The notes under the pieces are model-generated. The model made no database searches. It was not told where the DNA came from and was given only the letters and a program-made list of their open reading frames with translations. DNA of 64,000 nucleotides, taken from positions 1-64,000 of the forward strand of contig CAZRSF010000010.1 in NCBI GenBank assembly GCA_964602655.1, in the 5' to 3' direction. The DNA comes from Moduliflexus sp964602655. Lineage in GTDB: Bacteria > Moduliflexota > Moduliflexia > Moduliflexales > Moduliflexaceae. The position numbers and the translations under genes are program-made. Below are positions 53,015-60,850 of this stretch, piece after piece (the first letter of the stretch is position 1; the number at the start of each line of letters is the position of its first letter).

Positions 53015-54307
53015 ATGCAACCCTATTTGTTGAAACATGCCACGCTCGCGGCACTGTATCCAGCCAAATTAGAACAGGCTGATCTGCGCGTTGCTGAGGG
53101 AAAAATCATCGAAAAAGGCGCAGAATTGGTGCGTCGTGACGGCGACATCGAGATTGATCTCTCCGGCAAATTCATTCTGCCGGGCATGGTCTGCGCCCAC
53201 ACGCATCTGTATTCTTCGCTTGCGCGCGGAATGCCGGGGCCGCAAGAGCCTCCTGCCAATTTCCCGCAAATTTTGGAAAAGGTCTGGTGGAAATTAGATC
53301 GCGCATTAGACGAGGAAGCGATTTATTACAGCGCGGTGGCAGGCATTTTAGACGCCATCGCCTGTGGCACGACCACGATTATTGATCACCACGCCTCGCC
53401 CGGCTGCATTTCCGGCTCGCTCAAGATCATGAAAGAGGCGTTCGAGATGTTAGGAATGCGCGGCGTGTTATGCTACGAAGTCACGGATCGCGGCGGCGAG
53501 GCCGAACGCGACCAGGGGATTGAAGAAAACCGCTGGCTGTTGGAACATCAGAGCGAACTGGTCAAAGGATTGGTCGGCGCTCATGCGGCCTTCACGCTCA
53601 GCGACGAATCGCTGAAAATGTGCGCCGGGTTAGTTCGCGCCTATCAGACGGGAATTCACATTCACCTCGCCGAAGACGTGTGCGACGTGAAAACATCGCT
53701 GGATCAATACGATAAAAGCGTCGCGTCGCGATTGGCAAGCTTCGGCCTGTTGAATGACAAAAGCCTGTTAGCGCACGGCGTCCATGTCAGCCGCGAGGAA
53801 TTGGCCTGGATTCGGAATATCTGGGGCTGGCTGATTCACAATCCGCGCTCCAACATGAATAATGCCGTCGGCTACGCGCCGGTTGCCGAATTCGGCGACC
53901 GCGCAGCACTCGGCACGGACGGGATTTCGTCGAACATGTTCGAGGAAATCAAGTGTATGTATTTCAAAGCGCAAGAGGAAAAAATTCCGTTCGGCGCGGA
54001 AGAATGCATTCGTTTTTTAAATGGCGGGCAGCGCATCGCCAGCACGCTCTTTGACCTGCCTATCGGCGCGTTAGAGGTTGGCGCGGCGGCGGATTTGATT
54101 CTGCTGGATTATCCTTCGCCGACGCCGATTCATGCCGGCAATCTCGGCGGACATCTCATCTTCGGCATGACCCACGCGCACGTTGACAGCGTCATGATTG
54201 CCGGAAAATTCGTGTTGCAAAACAGACGTTTCACGCACCCTGACGCAATCGCACTCTATCAAAAAGCCCAACAGGCTGCCGCGAAATTGTGGCAGCGCAT
54301 GAGTTGA
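53015..54307 (+). CDS. SsnA-like amidohydrolase
   Basis: A 430-residue metal-dependent amidohydrolase (cytosine deaminase/SsnA group). The first metal motif is GMVCAHTHLYSS near 57-68, the next is HIHLAED near 209-215, then LAHGVHVS and the Asp in ALGTDGISSN. The GARGMPGP-like region and the length match SsnA, a putative purine-type hydrolase. No selenium- or xanthine-dehydrogenase-type genes are nearby, so the link with that pathway is not supported here. The start follows a 110-base palindrome and has no clear ribosome site. Confidence 0.88.
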   Translation: MQPYLLKHATLAALYPAKLEQADLRVAEGKIIEKGAELVRRDGDIEIDLSGKFILPGMVCAHTHLYSSLARGMPGPQEPPANFPQILEKVWWKLDRALDEEAIYYSAVAGILDAIACGTTTIIDHHASPGCISGSLKIMKEAFEMLGMRGVLCYEVTDRGGEAERDQGIEENRWLLEHQSELVKGLVGAHAAFTLSDESLKMCAGLVRAYQTGIHIHLAEDVCDVKTSLDQYDKSVASRLASFGLLNDKSLLAHGVHVSREELAWIRNIWGWLIHNPRSNMNNAVGYAPVAEFGDRAALGTDGISSNMFEEIKCMYFKAQEEKIPFGAEECIRFLNGGQRIASTLFDLPIGALEVGAAADLILLDYPSPTPIHAGNLGGHLIFGMTHAHVDSVMIAGKFVLQNRRFTHPDAIALYQKAQQAAAKLWQRMS

Positions 54308-54310
54308 AAC

Positions 54311-54435
54311 CACGAAAGACACGAAAAATTTAGGAGTGCCAAAGCTTGCTTTGGCTGCGCTTTGCCCGACTTCGTCAGGCTGCCAAAGCAAGCTTTGGCA
54401 CTCCTATCGTTATGCTGAATTTTTCGTGTCTTTCG
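54311..54435. repeat. Nested palindrome: CACGAAA arms around a GGAGTG element
   Basis: The outer arms 54313-54330 and 54418-54435 are perfect over 18 bases (CGAAAGACACGAAAAATT). Inside them the arms 54332-54355 and 54382-54405 are perfect over 24 bases (start AGGAGTGCCAAAGC). Each inner arm is partly self-complementary (GCTTTGG/CCAAAGC). It lies between the amidohydrolase stop and the PLP gene. Confidence 0.9.
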
Positions 54436-54457
54436 CGTGTTTCGTGATAAAAAATAT

Positions 54458-55615
54458 ATGAATATTTCCACAAGTAGAATGCCAGTTTATCGAGATTCAG
54501 CGTTTGTATTCGACAGCATCGAACAATGCGAACAGACCTTTCAGGCGGAAAGCCGCAATCCACAAAGCGGCGACGCCCTGATTTACACCCGCTACGGCAA
54601 TCCGACCATCATGGAAGTCGAGCAGCAGATTGCGGCAGTAGAAGGGAGCAAATGGGCGGGGTTGACCGGTTCGGGCATGTCGGCGGTGGATATTGCCTTA
54701 GCCTTGTATCATCGGGCTGACCAGACCGGAACATGGCTCTTTTTCGATGAAATTTACGGCGGCACGAAAGCTTATATCGCTAAAGTATTAGAACAGCGGC
54801 GCGGCGTGCGCGTCAAATATTTCGCGCCTCGCGCCGGGCAGGAGAGCTACGATCTGAACGAATTCGCCCGCATATTAGACGAAGTGCGGCCAACGCTGCT
54901 CTATTTCGAGCCGGTCTCGAATCCGTTGCTGATTGTCGCGAACGGCAAAGAGATTATCAAACTTGCCAAAGAACGTGGCATTCCGGTCGTAATTGACAAC
55001 ACCTTCGCTACACCGCATCTCTGGCATCCGCTCGCGGATGGCGCGGACATCGTGCTGCACAGCGCGACAAAATATCTCAGCGGACACGGCAACATCACGG
55101 CGGGCGTGGTCTGCGGCAATGACGACGCGCTGCGCCAGGCGGCGATGGCGTACCGCAAATTTGTCGGCCTGATTCTCAGCCCGGATGACGCCTATCGGCT
55201 CGGCACGCAATTGAAAACGTTCGATCTGCGCGTGGCGAAACAGAACGAAAACGCCTTCGAATTGGCGCAATTATTAGCGACTCACGACAAGGTGCAGCAG
55301 GTGCGCTTTCCGGGCTTGCCGACGCATCCGACACATCAGGAAGCGCAAGCGTTGTTCGGCGGCAGCGGTTTCGGCGCGATGATCACGTTTGACCTGAAAG
55401 GCGGGCGAGCGGCCTGCGAGAAATTCATCGCCGCAATTTCGGAGCATGTCAAATTCATGACCACGCTCGGCGACGCGCACAGCATCCTGATTCACGTTCC
55501 CACCGTCTTCACGTCGGAACGCTTCCCGTTCCCCGGCATGATTCGTTTTTCCGTCGGTTTCGAAGCGTATGACACGCTTGAAGCGGCGGTCTTGAAGGCG
55601 TTAGCGGCGATTTGA
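54458..55615 (+). CDS. Cys/Met metabolism PLP-dependent enzyme (gamma-lyase or synthase type)
   Basis: A 385-residue enzyme of the cystathionine gamma-synthase/methionine gamma-lyase family. The Tyr/Arg pair for PLP phosphate is in DALIYTRYGNPT, the loop GLTGSGMSAVDIAL binds the cofactor, and the Schiff-base Lys lies in LHSATKYLSGH near 205. The C-terminal MIRFSVGFEAYDTLEAAV is typical. It may make or degrade cystathionine, homocysteine or methionine; the exact reaction is unclear. The start ATG at 54458 lies just after a nested palindrome and lacks a ribosome site. Confidence 0.9.
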   Translation: MNISTSRMPVYRDSAFVFDSIEQCEQTFQAESRNPQSGDALIYTRYGNPTIMEVEQQIAAVEGSKWAGLTGSGMSAVDIALALYHRADQTGTWLFFDEIYGGTKAYIAKVLEQRRGVRVKYFAPRAGQESYDLNEFARILDEVRPTLLYFEPVSNPLLIVANGKEIIKLAKERGIPVVIDNTFATPHLWHPLADGADIVLHSATKYLSGHGNITAGVVCGNDDALRQAAMAYRKFVGLILSPDDAYRLGTQLKTFDLRVAKQNENAFELAQLLATHDKVQQVRFPGLPTHPTHQEAQALFGGSGFGAMITFDLKGGRAACEKFIAAISEHVKFMTTLGDAHSILIHVPTVFTSERFPFPGMIRFSVGFEAYDTLEAAVLKALAAI

Positions 55616-55620
55616 GTGTG

Positions 55621-55653
55621 AACCCTGTCAGGGTTTGGAACCCTGGCAGGGTT
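55621..55653. terminator. AACCCTGTCAGGGTT double palindrome between convergent genes
   Basis: AACCCTGTCAGGGTT (55621-55635) and AACCCTGGCAGGGTT (55639-55653) pair with one wobble, and each arm is itself nearly a palindrome. It follows the PLP gene stop and faces the convergent nitroreductase. The same design occurs at 62520-62552. Confidence 0.75.
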
Positions 55654-55666
55654 AGAACTGCGCAAT

Positions 55667-56170
55667 TTACCACGCATTCCGATGCACGCGCGTCGCGTCG
55701 TAGCGCGAGGCGGTGTTTTTGGTTTCTGCCGGATGGCCGATGGGAATCAGCGCAAACGGCACGATATGTTCCGGGAGGCCGAACAGCGCTTGCAGATAGC
55801 TGCTGCGCGGCTGCACCGGATAAATGCCGAGCCAGACGCCGCCCAATCCTAATTCAACCGCTTCGAGCAGCAGATTTTCGGTCGCGGCGGCGCAATCCTG
55901 CACCCAGAAACCGTCCTGCTGCGGTTCGCGCTGGAGATTGCCGCAGACGAGAATCGCTAACGGCGCAGTTTTGGTCATCTGCGCGTAAGGGCTGACATCG
56001 CCGGCTTTCTGCAATTTCTCCGGCTCGGTAATGACGACGAATTCCCACGGGCGCTGATTTCTGGCGGATGGCGCGCTCATCGCGGCGTCTAACAAGCGTT
56101 GAACCTGTTCGTCTGTAATAACTTCTGTGGTATATTTGCGAATGCTGCGTCTCTGAAAAATGGCGTTCAT
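55667..56170 (-). CDS. Nitroreductase family protein
   Basis: A 167-residue FMN nitroreductase-like enzyme. FQRRSIRKYTTEVITDEQ at the start, AMSAPSARNQRPWEFVV and the late GLGGVWLGIYPVQ block are typical. The closing IPIGHPAETKN is also usual in this group. The ATG at 56170 is supported by AAGGAG; a longer frame to 56302 would run through a perfect palindrome. It lies downstream of the potassium channel gene on the same strand. The substrate is unknown. Confidence 0.9.
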   Translation of the reverse strand: MNAIFQRRSIRKYTTEVITDEQVQRLLDAAMSAPSARNQRPWEFVVITEPEKLQKAGDVSPYAQMTKTAPLAILVCGNLQREPQQDGFWVQDCAAATENLLLEAVELGLGGVWLGIYPVQPRSSYLQALFGLPEHIVPFALIPIGHPAETKNTASRYDATRVHRNAW

Positions 56171-56196
56171 ATCGTTCTCCTTTTTGTCCCATCGCG

Positions 56197-56224
56197 GTAG
56201 AGACGCCCGGCCGGGCGTCTCTAC
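56197..56224. repeat. Perfect 28-base palindrome
   Basis: GTAGAGACGCCCGG is directly followed by CCGGGCGTCTCTAC with no loop. It lies between the potassium-channel gene and the nitroreductase gene, both on the minus strand. Confidence 0.85.
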
Positions 56225-56231
56225 AAAAATT

Positions 56232-57251
56232 TTATCCCTGTTTGATTTGACCGTATTCCTCTGCCCAGCGTTCCGGCGCGATCTGTTCATCCGTGCCGAC
56301 AATCATCAGCATATCTCCGGGATGCAGTTCGGCATTTGCGCCGGGGTTGAACTGGTAGCCGCCGCTGCCGGATTTGATCGCCAGCACCAACGCGCCTGTG
56401 CGCTTGCGGATGTTCACTGCGCCTAATGAATGATGTTGCAAGGCGGGATATTCGTTTATGTCCACTTCTTCGATGCGGAGCATCTGTCCCGTCACGCGCA
56501 GCATTTCATCGAAAAACGCGATGACTTTCGGGCGCAGCATCAATGACGCCATGCGCAGGCCGCCGATGGCGTCGGGCGAGACGATCCGGTCGGCTCCGGC
56601 TTTTTTCAGCAGCGGTTCGTTTTTTTCCTCGATCACGCGAGCGACGATGAATAATTTCGGATTCAATGACCGGGCGCACAGCACGACAAACACGTTGTCT
56701 TTGTCTTCCCGCAATGTCGTCATCAGGCCGCTGGCCGATTTGATTCCGGCGCGAATCAGCGTTTCGTCCCGCGTGGCGTCGCCATGCAGGAAAAGCATCT
56801 GCTCGTGCTCTGCGATGTCTTGCAGCGCGGCCTCGTCGTGTTCAATCACGACAAAGGGCATTCCGGCGCGGTTCAACTCTTCCGCGATGCGCAGGCCAAC
56901 CCGTCCCAACCCGCATAAAATAATATGATTCGTCAGCTTCGAAATGTCTTTCTCCATGCGTCGTCCTCGCAAAAATCGCTTGAAATCCCCTTCCATGATA
57001 AACGCGCCAAGCCCTGAGAGCGCGTATCCGGCCAATCCGATAGACAGCACGATAATTCCGATCGTGAACAGTTGACCATTTGGCGTCAATTTGTGGACTT
57101 CGCCATACCCGATGGTGCTCATCGTGATAATGACCATAAAAAGCGCATCCCTCGCGCTCCAACCCTCAATCAGCATATAGCCGAGAGTGCCGCCGCCAAC
57201 GAGAAGGGCAATCAGGGCAAGACTCAGCAGAAGTTGGCGGTGAGATTTCAT
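56232..57251 (-). CDS. Potassium channel protein with TrkA-N/RCK domain
   Basis: A 339-residue two-TM potassium channel. TM1 (about 7-29), the pore helix and the selectivity filter TIGYG (46-50), and TM2 (about 60-85) are followed by an RCK/TrkA-N domain (ILCGLGRVGLRIAEEL, near 110-125) and a TrkA-C domain (about 255-335, GALVLAIKSGSGG). Known relatives are gated by nucleotides or calcium. The filter here is TIGYG, the most common form of K+-selective channels. No ribosome site is evident. The downstream nitroreductase is on the same strand but separated by a perfect palindrome. Confidence 0.93.
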   Translation of the reverse strand: MKSHRQLLLSLALIALLVGGGTLGYMLIEGWSARDALFMVIITMSTIGYGEVHKLTPNGQLFTIGIIVLSIGLAGYALSGLGAFIMEGDFKRFLRGRRMEKDISKLTNHIILCGLGRVGLRIAEELNRAGMPFVVIEHDEAALQDIAEHEQMLFLHGDATRDETLIRAGIKSASGLMTTLREDKDNVFVVLCARSLNPKLFIVARVIEEKNEPLLKKAGADRIVSPDAIGGLRMASLMLRPKVIAFFDEMLRVTGQMLRIEEVDINEYPALQHHSLGAVNIRKRTGALVLAIKSGSGGYQFNPGANAELHPGDMLMIVGTDEQIAPERWAEEYGQIKQG

Positions 57252-57373
57252 ACGCGCTAAACATCGCGATAGAAACGCCGATTTTTATTTACAAAATCGC
57301 GCTTCTGCCGCATCTTGTCGGCAGGCTGCACGTTCAGGTCAACGAATTCTTATTCTCAAAGGGATTGCTAACG

Positions 57374-57913
57374 ATGTCAACAAAATATTCCGCGAAAATA
57401 TCGCGGCGTGTTTCAATGCAAAACATCCTGTTTTTCACGCAACCGTCGCTTCTGATATGCGTCATGCTCGTTGTGTTTATGCACTGGCGCATCCCGACGC
57501 GGATTGACATGACGCTTGTGGTGAATGCGCCCTCATCCGCCTTTGATCGCGCCGCCTTGCCGAAGAGCTTGAATGACGGGACATTTCCCTTAGTGCGGAT
57601 CAACCGCATCACTGTCGTTTTCCCGGATTTTCCGAAACAGACGCCATTGGAAATGTCGAATATTCGAGCGATGCACTTAGTGTATGACGAAGCGTTGCGC
57701 GTCGAGATTCAGGAGGTCGGCGGCGTGTCGAATGTTCGGCTGCAAGGAGTTGTTGGCGAGCTTCGAATAGATGCCGGAGGCATCTGGCACGACGCGCGGC
57801 GCACGCAATTCGACCGGTTGATGGCATCGCGCTCTGGAATCTGGTGGATATTAGGTGGCTGGCTGCTGCTGACCGGCGTCGGCTGGATCAAAATGTATCA
57901 GGCGCTCAAATAA
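57374..57913 (+). CDS. Hypothetical bitopic membrane protein
   Basis: A 179-residue protein with one hydrophobic segment near the N-terminus (about 22-39) and one at the C-terminus (about 156-173, GIWWILGGWLLLTGVGW). The middle 110 residues are soluble and probably periplasmic, with beta-like composition (INRITVVFPDFPKQTPLEM, VSNVRLQGVVGELRID). I recognise no family. It is a single gene, convergent with oppF; its stop lies six bases before a perfect 22-bp hairpin. The start could also be the ATG at 57416. Confidence 0.68.
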   Translation: MSTKYSAKISRRVSMQNILFFTQPSLLICVMLVVFMHWRIPTRIDMTLVVNAPSSAFDRAALPKSLNDGTFPLVRINRITVVFPDFPKQTPLEMSNIRAMHLVYDEALRVEIQEVGGVSNVRLQGVVGELRIDAGGIWHDARRTQFDRLMASRSGIWWILGGWLLLTGVGWIKMYQALK

Positions 57914-57918
57914 TTGCC

Positions 57919-57965
57919 AATCCTCAGACCTCACAGGTCTGGAAGACCTGTGAGGTCTGAGGATT
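57919..57965. terminator. Perfect 22-bp hairpin overlapping the end of the OppF-like gene
   Basis: The arms 57919-57940 (starting AATCCTCAGACCTCACAG) and 57944-57965 are perfect around a three-base loop. The hairpin supplies the last codons and the stop of the minus-strand ABC gene (57924) and follows the plus-strand gene. It may terminate both. Confidence 0.8.
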
Positions 57966-58952
57966 CAAAAGATGACACGTCGCCTGATGACCTGCGCTGA
58001 TATTCGTTATGTCCGGCTCGATGTCGCGGCAGACCGGCAGCGCAAACACGCAGCGCGGATGAAAGCGGCAGCCCGGCGGAATCGCGGCAGCGGATGGAAT
58101 ATCGCCGCGAATCGGCAATTCTTTCGGTTGATTTTCGCGACCGGCCACCGGCTCGCAGACGGCGGCAATCAGGGCTTTCGTGTAAGGATGCGCGGCATGA
58201 TCGATCACGTCGTCCGCCGCGCCGATTTCCACGATTTTGCCGAGGTACATGACTGCGATGCGATCCGCGAAATAGCGGGCGGTCGAGAGATCGTGCGTGA
58301 TGTAGAGATAGGTCAGGCCGAGTTCCTGTTGCACGGTTTTCAGCGTATGCAGGATTTCGGCGCGCGTCGAGAGATCGATCATCGAAACCGGCTCGTCGGC
58401 GACAATCACGCGCGGCGACAAAATCAGCGTCCGCGCCGTCGCCACGCGCTGCCGCTGCCCGCCGCTCAACATGTGCGGAAAGCGATTCATGAATTCGTCC
58501 GGCGGCATGAGGCGCACCGCCTCCAACGCCTGCCGAATGCGCGTGTCCCGTTCCCGGCGCGTGTCGCCGACGCCGTGAATCAGCAATGGCTCTTCGATCA
58601 CGTCTTTGGCGCGAAAACGCGGATTCATCGAAGCATACGGGTCTTGAAAAATCATCTGCACGTTGCGGCGATACTCTTTCAGCCGCTCGCGCCGCAGATG
58701 CGTGACATCCTCGCCCTGATACCGAATCGCGCCGCCGGTCGGCTCTAAAATCTTCATGATCAATTTGCCGGTCGTGGTTTTGCCGCAGCCCGATTCCCCG
58801 ACAAACGCGAGAATCTCCCCTTCGAACAGATCGAAACTGACGCCGTCCACCGCCCGCGCATAATGGTGCTCGCGGGCAAGTGCCTGGCGCAGCGTCCGGC
58901 GTATCGGAAACCATTTGCGAAGCTGTTCGACCTGTAAAATCGGCTGATTCAT
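57924..58952 (-). CDS. oppF: Oligopeptide-type ABC transporter ATPase (OppF-like)
   Basis: A 342-residue ATP-binding subunit of the Opp/Dpp type. Walker A GESGCGKTTTGK is near 53-64, the Q-loop is MIFQDPYASMNP, the signature LSGGQRQRVATA, Walker B VIVADEPVSMID and the H-loop THDLSTARYF. The C-terminal CRFHPRCVFALPVCRD is the Cys-containing tail of OppF/DppF. No permease or binding-protein genes are nearby. It starts 16 bases after the Ser/Thr kinase stop, with GAGGT as its ribosome site, so the two are probably co-transcribed. The C-terminal TSQVFQTCEV is encoded by a palindrome. Confidence 0.93.
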   Translation of the reverse strand: MNQPILQVEQLRKWFPIRRTLRQALAREHHYARAVDGVSFDLFEGEILAFVGESGCGKTTTGKLIMKILEPTGGAIRYQGEDVTHLRRERLKEYRRNVQMIFQDPYASMNPRFRAKDVIEEPLLIHGVGDTRRERDTRIRQALEAVRLMPPDEFMNRFPHMLSGGQRQRVATARTLILSPRVIVADEPVSMIDLSTRAEILHTLKTVQQELGLTYLYITHDLSTARYFADRIAVMYLGKIVEIGAADDVIDHAAHPYTKALIAAVCEPVAGRENQPKELPIRGDIPSAAAIPPGCRFHPRCVFALPVCRDIEPDITNISAGHQATCHLLNPQTSQVFQTCEV

Positions 58953-58968
58953 ACGTATGCGACCTCAG

Positions 58969-60486
58969 CTACATCGGCAGATTCAATCCGAATTCCTGTT
59001 CGATGCGGCGGGCGTCGTCGTCGGAGAGTTTCAAGGTCTTGCGTTTGAGTTTCAGCACGAGCAGTTCCTCTGGCGCAAGCGCCTTATCAATCGCTGCCAT
59101 GCGGAGCAAGTCCCGGTATGTGTCGTCTCGTTTCATCTGCTCTTTCAATTGTGCGCGCAGTGTGCGGCTGAGTTCTTCGGCGGATTGAAATCGTTTGGAG
59201 GAATCTTTGTCCAGACAGCGCAAAATCAGGGCGTCCACGTCAGTAGAAATGCCGGGCGGCGCGGGCGGCGTGTGCAGATGATGATAGGCGATGTCTCCGG
59301 CCAGAAACGGCGGCTGGCCGGTCAGGATTTCATACAGCACGATGCCGACCGCATACACGTCGGACGCGGGCGTCAGACGGTCGCCCCGCACCTGTTCCGG
59401 CGACATGTACGGCAGCGTGCCGATCTGCGCTGACATCTGGGTGAAATCGTTCTGTTCGATGCGGCTGGCGTGGGCGATGCCGAAATCGCCTAATTTGACC
59501 TGCTTTTTTTTCGTGATAAAGATGTTTGCCGGTTTGATGTCCCGGTGCAAGACGCCGTGTTGATGGGCAAAATGCAGCGCGTCGCAGAGTTGTTTGATGA
59601 TGGCGGCGGTCTGCTCGACCGAAAATCGTTTCTGCTGACTCAGCGCGTCTTTCAGGCTGCCGCCGTCCACGAACTCCATGGCGATAAATTCGGCCTCCGT
59701 ATCCACATCATACACTTCGACAATATGCTGATGGTGCAACTGCGCGGCCATGCGAGCTTCTTGCAAAAACGCCTGACGGGAATCCCCTTTCTGAAAGCCC
59801 TGCCGGTGCAGCAGCTTGATCGCCGCGTCGCGTTTGAGCTTGTAATCTACGGCCTGATAGACCACGCCCGCGCCGCCGCGCCCCAATTCTTTGACAAGCT
59901 CGTACCGGTTTTGCAACAGCAGATCTAATTCCGCGTCGGTCGAGGCGGTCAACATGGTTGCGCCGCTGAGAATGGTTGTCGCCGGTTTTTTCTCAAACAG
60001 GCGATTCAGGCGGCTCAGCGCGTCCTGATAAAAATAATCCACCGCCAGCACCCGTTCGTAACATTCCCGCGCTTTTTCGTGCGCTCCTTTTTTCTCAAAG
60101 CAGACTCCTAACAGATACAGCGATTCTTTTTTGAGTTTCGGGTGCGTCTGGGTCATGCGGAGTTCGGTGATGGCCGGCGCCCACATCTGGCGATTGAGAT
60201 AAATTTTGGCTAACTCGAGGCGGGTCGGCATGTCGAGTGCGCTTTCGGCTAAGGAGCGTTCGAGAAAGGTCAAAAAGTCGTACACCGTCCGCCCCTGTTT
60301 ATCCGTCGTCACCTTGACATCGCCGTCGGCCTGAAGTTTCAGCAGCGCATCCTCAAGCACCATTGCCGAGAGCGGCAAATTCAACGCCGGAACATCCTCG
60401 CGGACAAGATAGCCGTTGTTGCGTAAGGCGTACATTTTCAATGTCATGTACCCCCGTTTATAAATGCGCTCTTGCTCGGTTGTCAT
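58969..60486 (-). CDS. Serine/threonine protein kinase with N-terminal TPR-like region
   Basis: A 505-residue Hanks-type kinase. The N-terminal 190 residues contain a helical, possibly winged-helix start and TPR-like repeats (about 85-165, SLYLLGVCFEKKGAHEKARECYE). The kinase domain (about 193-450) has GRGGAGVVYQA, the ATP Lys in DAAIKLL, HRDIKPANI, LGDFGIA and the APE-like SPEQ. A C-terminal 55 residues (ELLVLKLKRKTLKLSDDDARRIE) form a small helical domain. There is no membrane segment, so it is cytoplasmic. It lies directly upstream of the oppF-like gene. Confidence 0.92.
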   Translation of the reverse strand: MTTEQERIYKRGYMTLKMYALRNNGYLVREDVPALNLPLSAMVLEDALLKLQADGDVKVTTDKQGRTVYDFLTFLERSLAESALDMPTRLELAKIYLNRQMWAPAITELRMTQTHPKLKKESLYLLGVCFEKKGAHEKARECYERVLAVDYFYQDALSRLNRLFEKKPATTILSGATMLTASTDAELDLLLQNRYELVKELGRGGAGVVYQAVDYKLKRDAAIKLLHRQGFQKGDSRQAFLQEARMAAQLHHQHIVEVYDVDTEAEFIAMEFVDGGSLKDALSQQKRFSVEQTAAIIKQLCDALHFAHQHGVLHRDIKPANIFITKKKQVKLGDFGIAHASRIEQNDFTQMSAQIGTLPYMSPEQVRGDRLTPASDVYAVGIVLYEILTGQPPFLAGDIAYHHLHTPPAPPGISTDVDALILRCLDKDSSKRFQSAEELSRTLRAQLKEQMKRDDTYRDLLRMAAIDKALAPEELLVLKLKRKTLKLSDDDARRIEQEFGLNLPM

Positions 60487-60505
60487 CGGCGTTCACCGTA
60501 TTTTA

Positions 60506-60536
60506 GCTGTCAGACGCCTTGAAGGTGCCTGACAGT
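60506..60536. repeat. TGTCAGACGCCTT hairpin
   Basis: GCTGTCAGACGCCTT and AAGGTGCCTGACAGT pair with few mismatches around one base. It lies just upstream of the kinase start on the opposite side of the 364-base gap 60487-60850. A short T run follows on the plus strand. Confidence 0.65.
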
Positions 60537-60677
60537 TTTTAGAATAATTGAAGGTTGCGTTTGCCGTTATATCCGACCGATCATGGTGGGCGGAGTCGAA
60601 CCATGAATCATTTCGTTAATTCGAAGATGTCAATAAAAATGTGCCGACATTCTCATGGGGGTAATGAACATTAAATG

Positions 60678-60762
60678 TAACTGTTTACCAGACAGGAGTG
60701 CAAAAGCTCAACCCGCTTCGCGGGGTCGCTTTTGCACTCCTGTCATGCCTGGTAAATAGTTA
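60678..60762. repeat. Triple-nested palindrome
   Basis: The outer TAACTGTTTACCA (60678-60690) and TGGTAAATAGTTA (60750-60762) match with one mismatch. Inside, GACAGGAGTGCAAAAG (60691-60706) and CTTTTGCACTCCTGTC (60729-60744) are perfect. At the centre ACCCGCTTCGCGGGGT forms a third hairpin. The rest of the 60487-60850 gap shows no gene. Confidence 0.88.
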
Positions 60763-60850
60763 CCATTAAATTTTTAATCTTCATAAACCCCATGCTTTAT
60801 TCTGTTGCCGCTTCGCGGCAGTGAAAGGGCGGAAGACTGGCGATCCGGCC

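Noticed and set aside
49681..54435. CRISPR-like array
   Set aside because: The repeats are inverted palindromes of different families with irregular spacing, not identical direct repeats with uniform spacers, and no cas genes are present.
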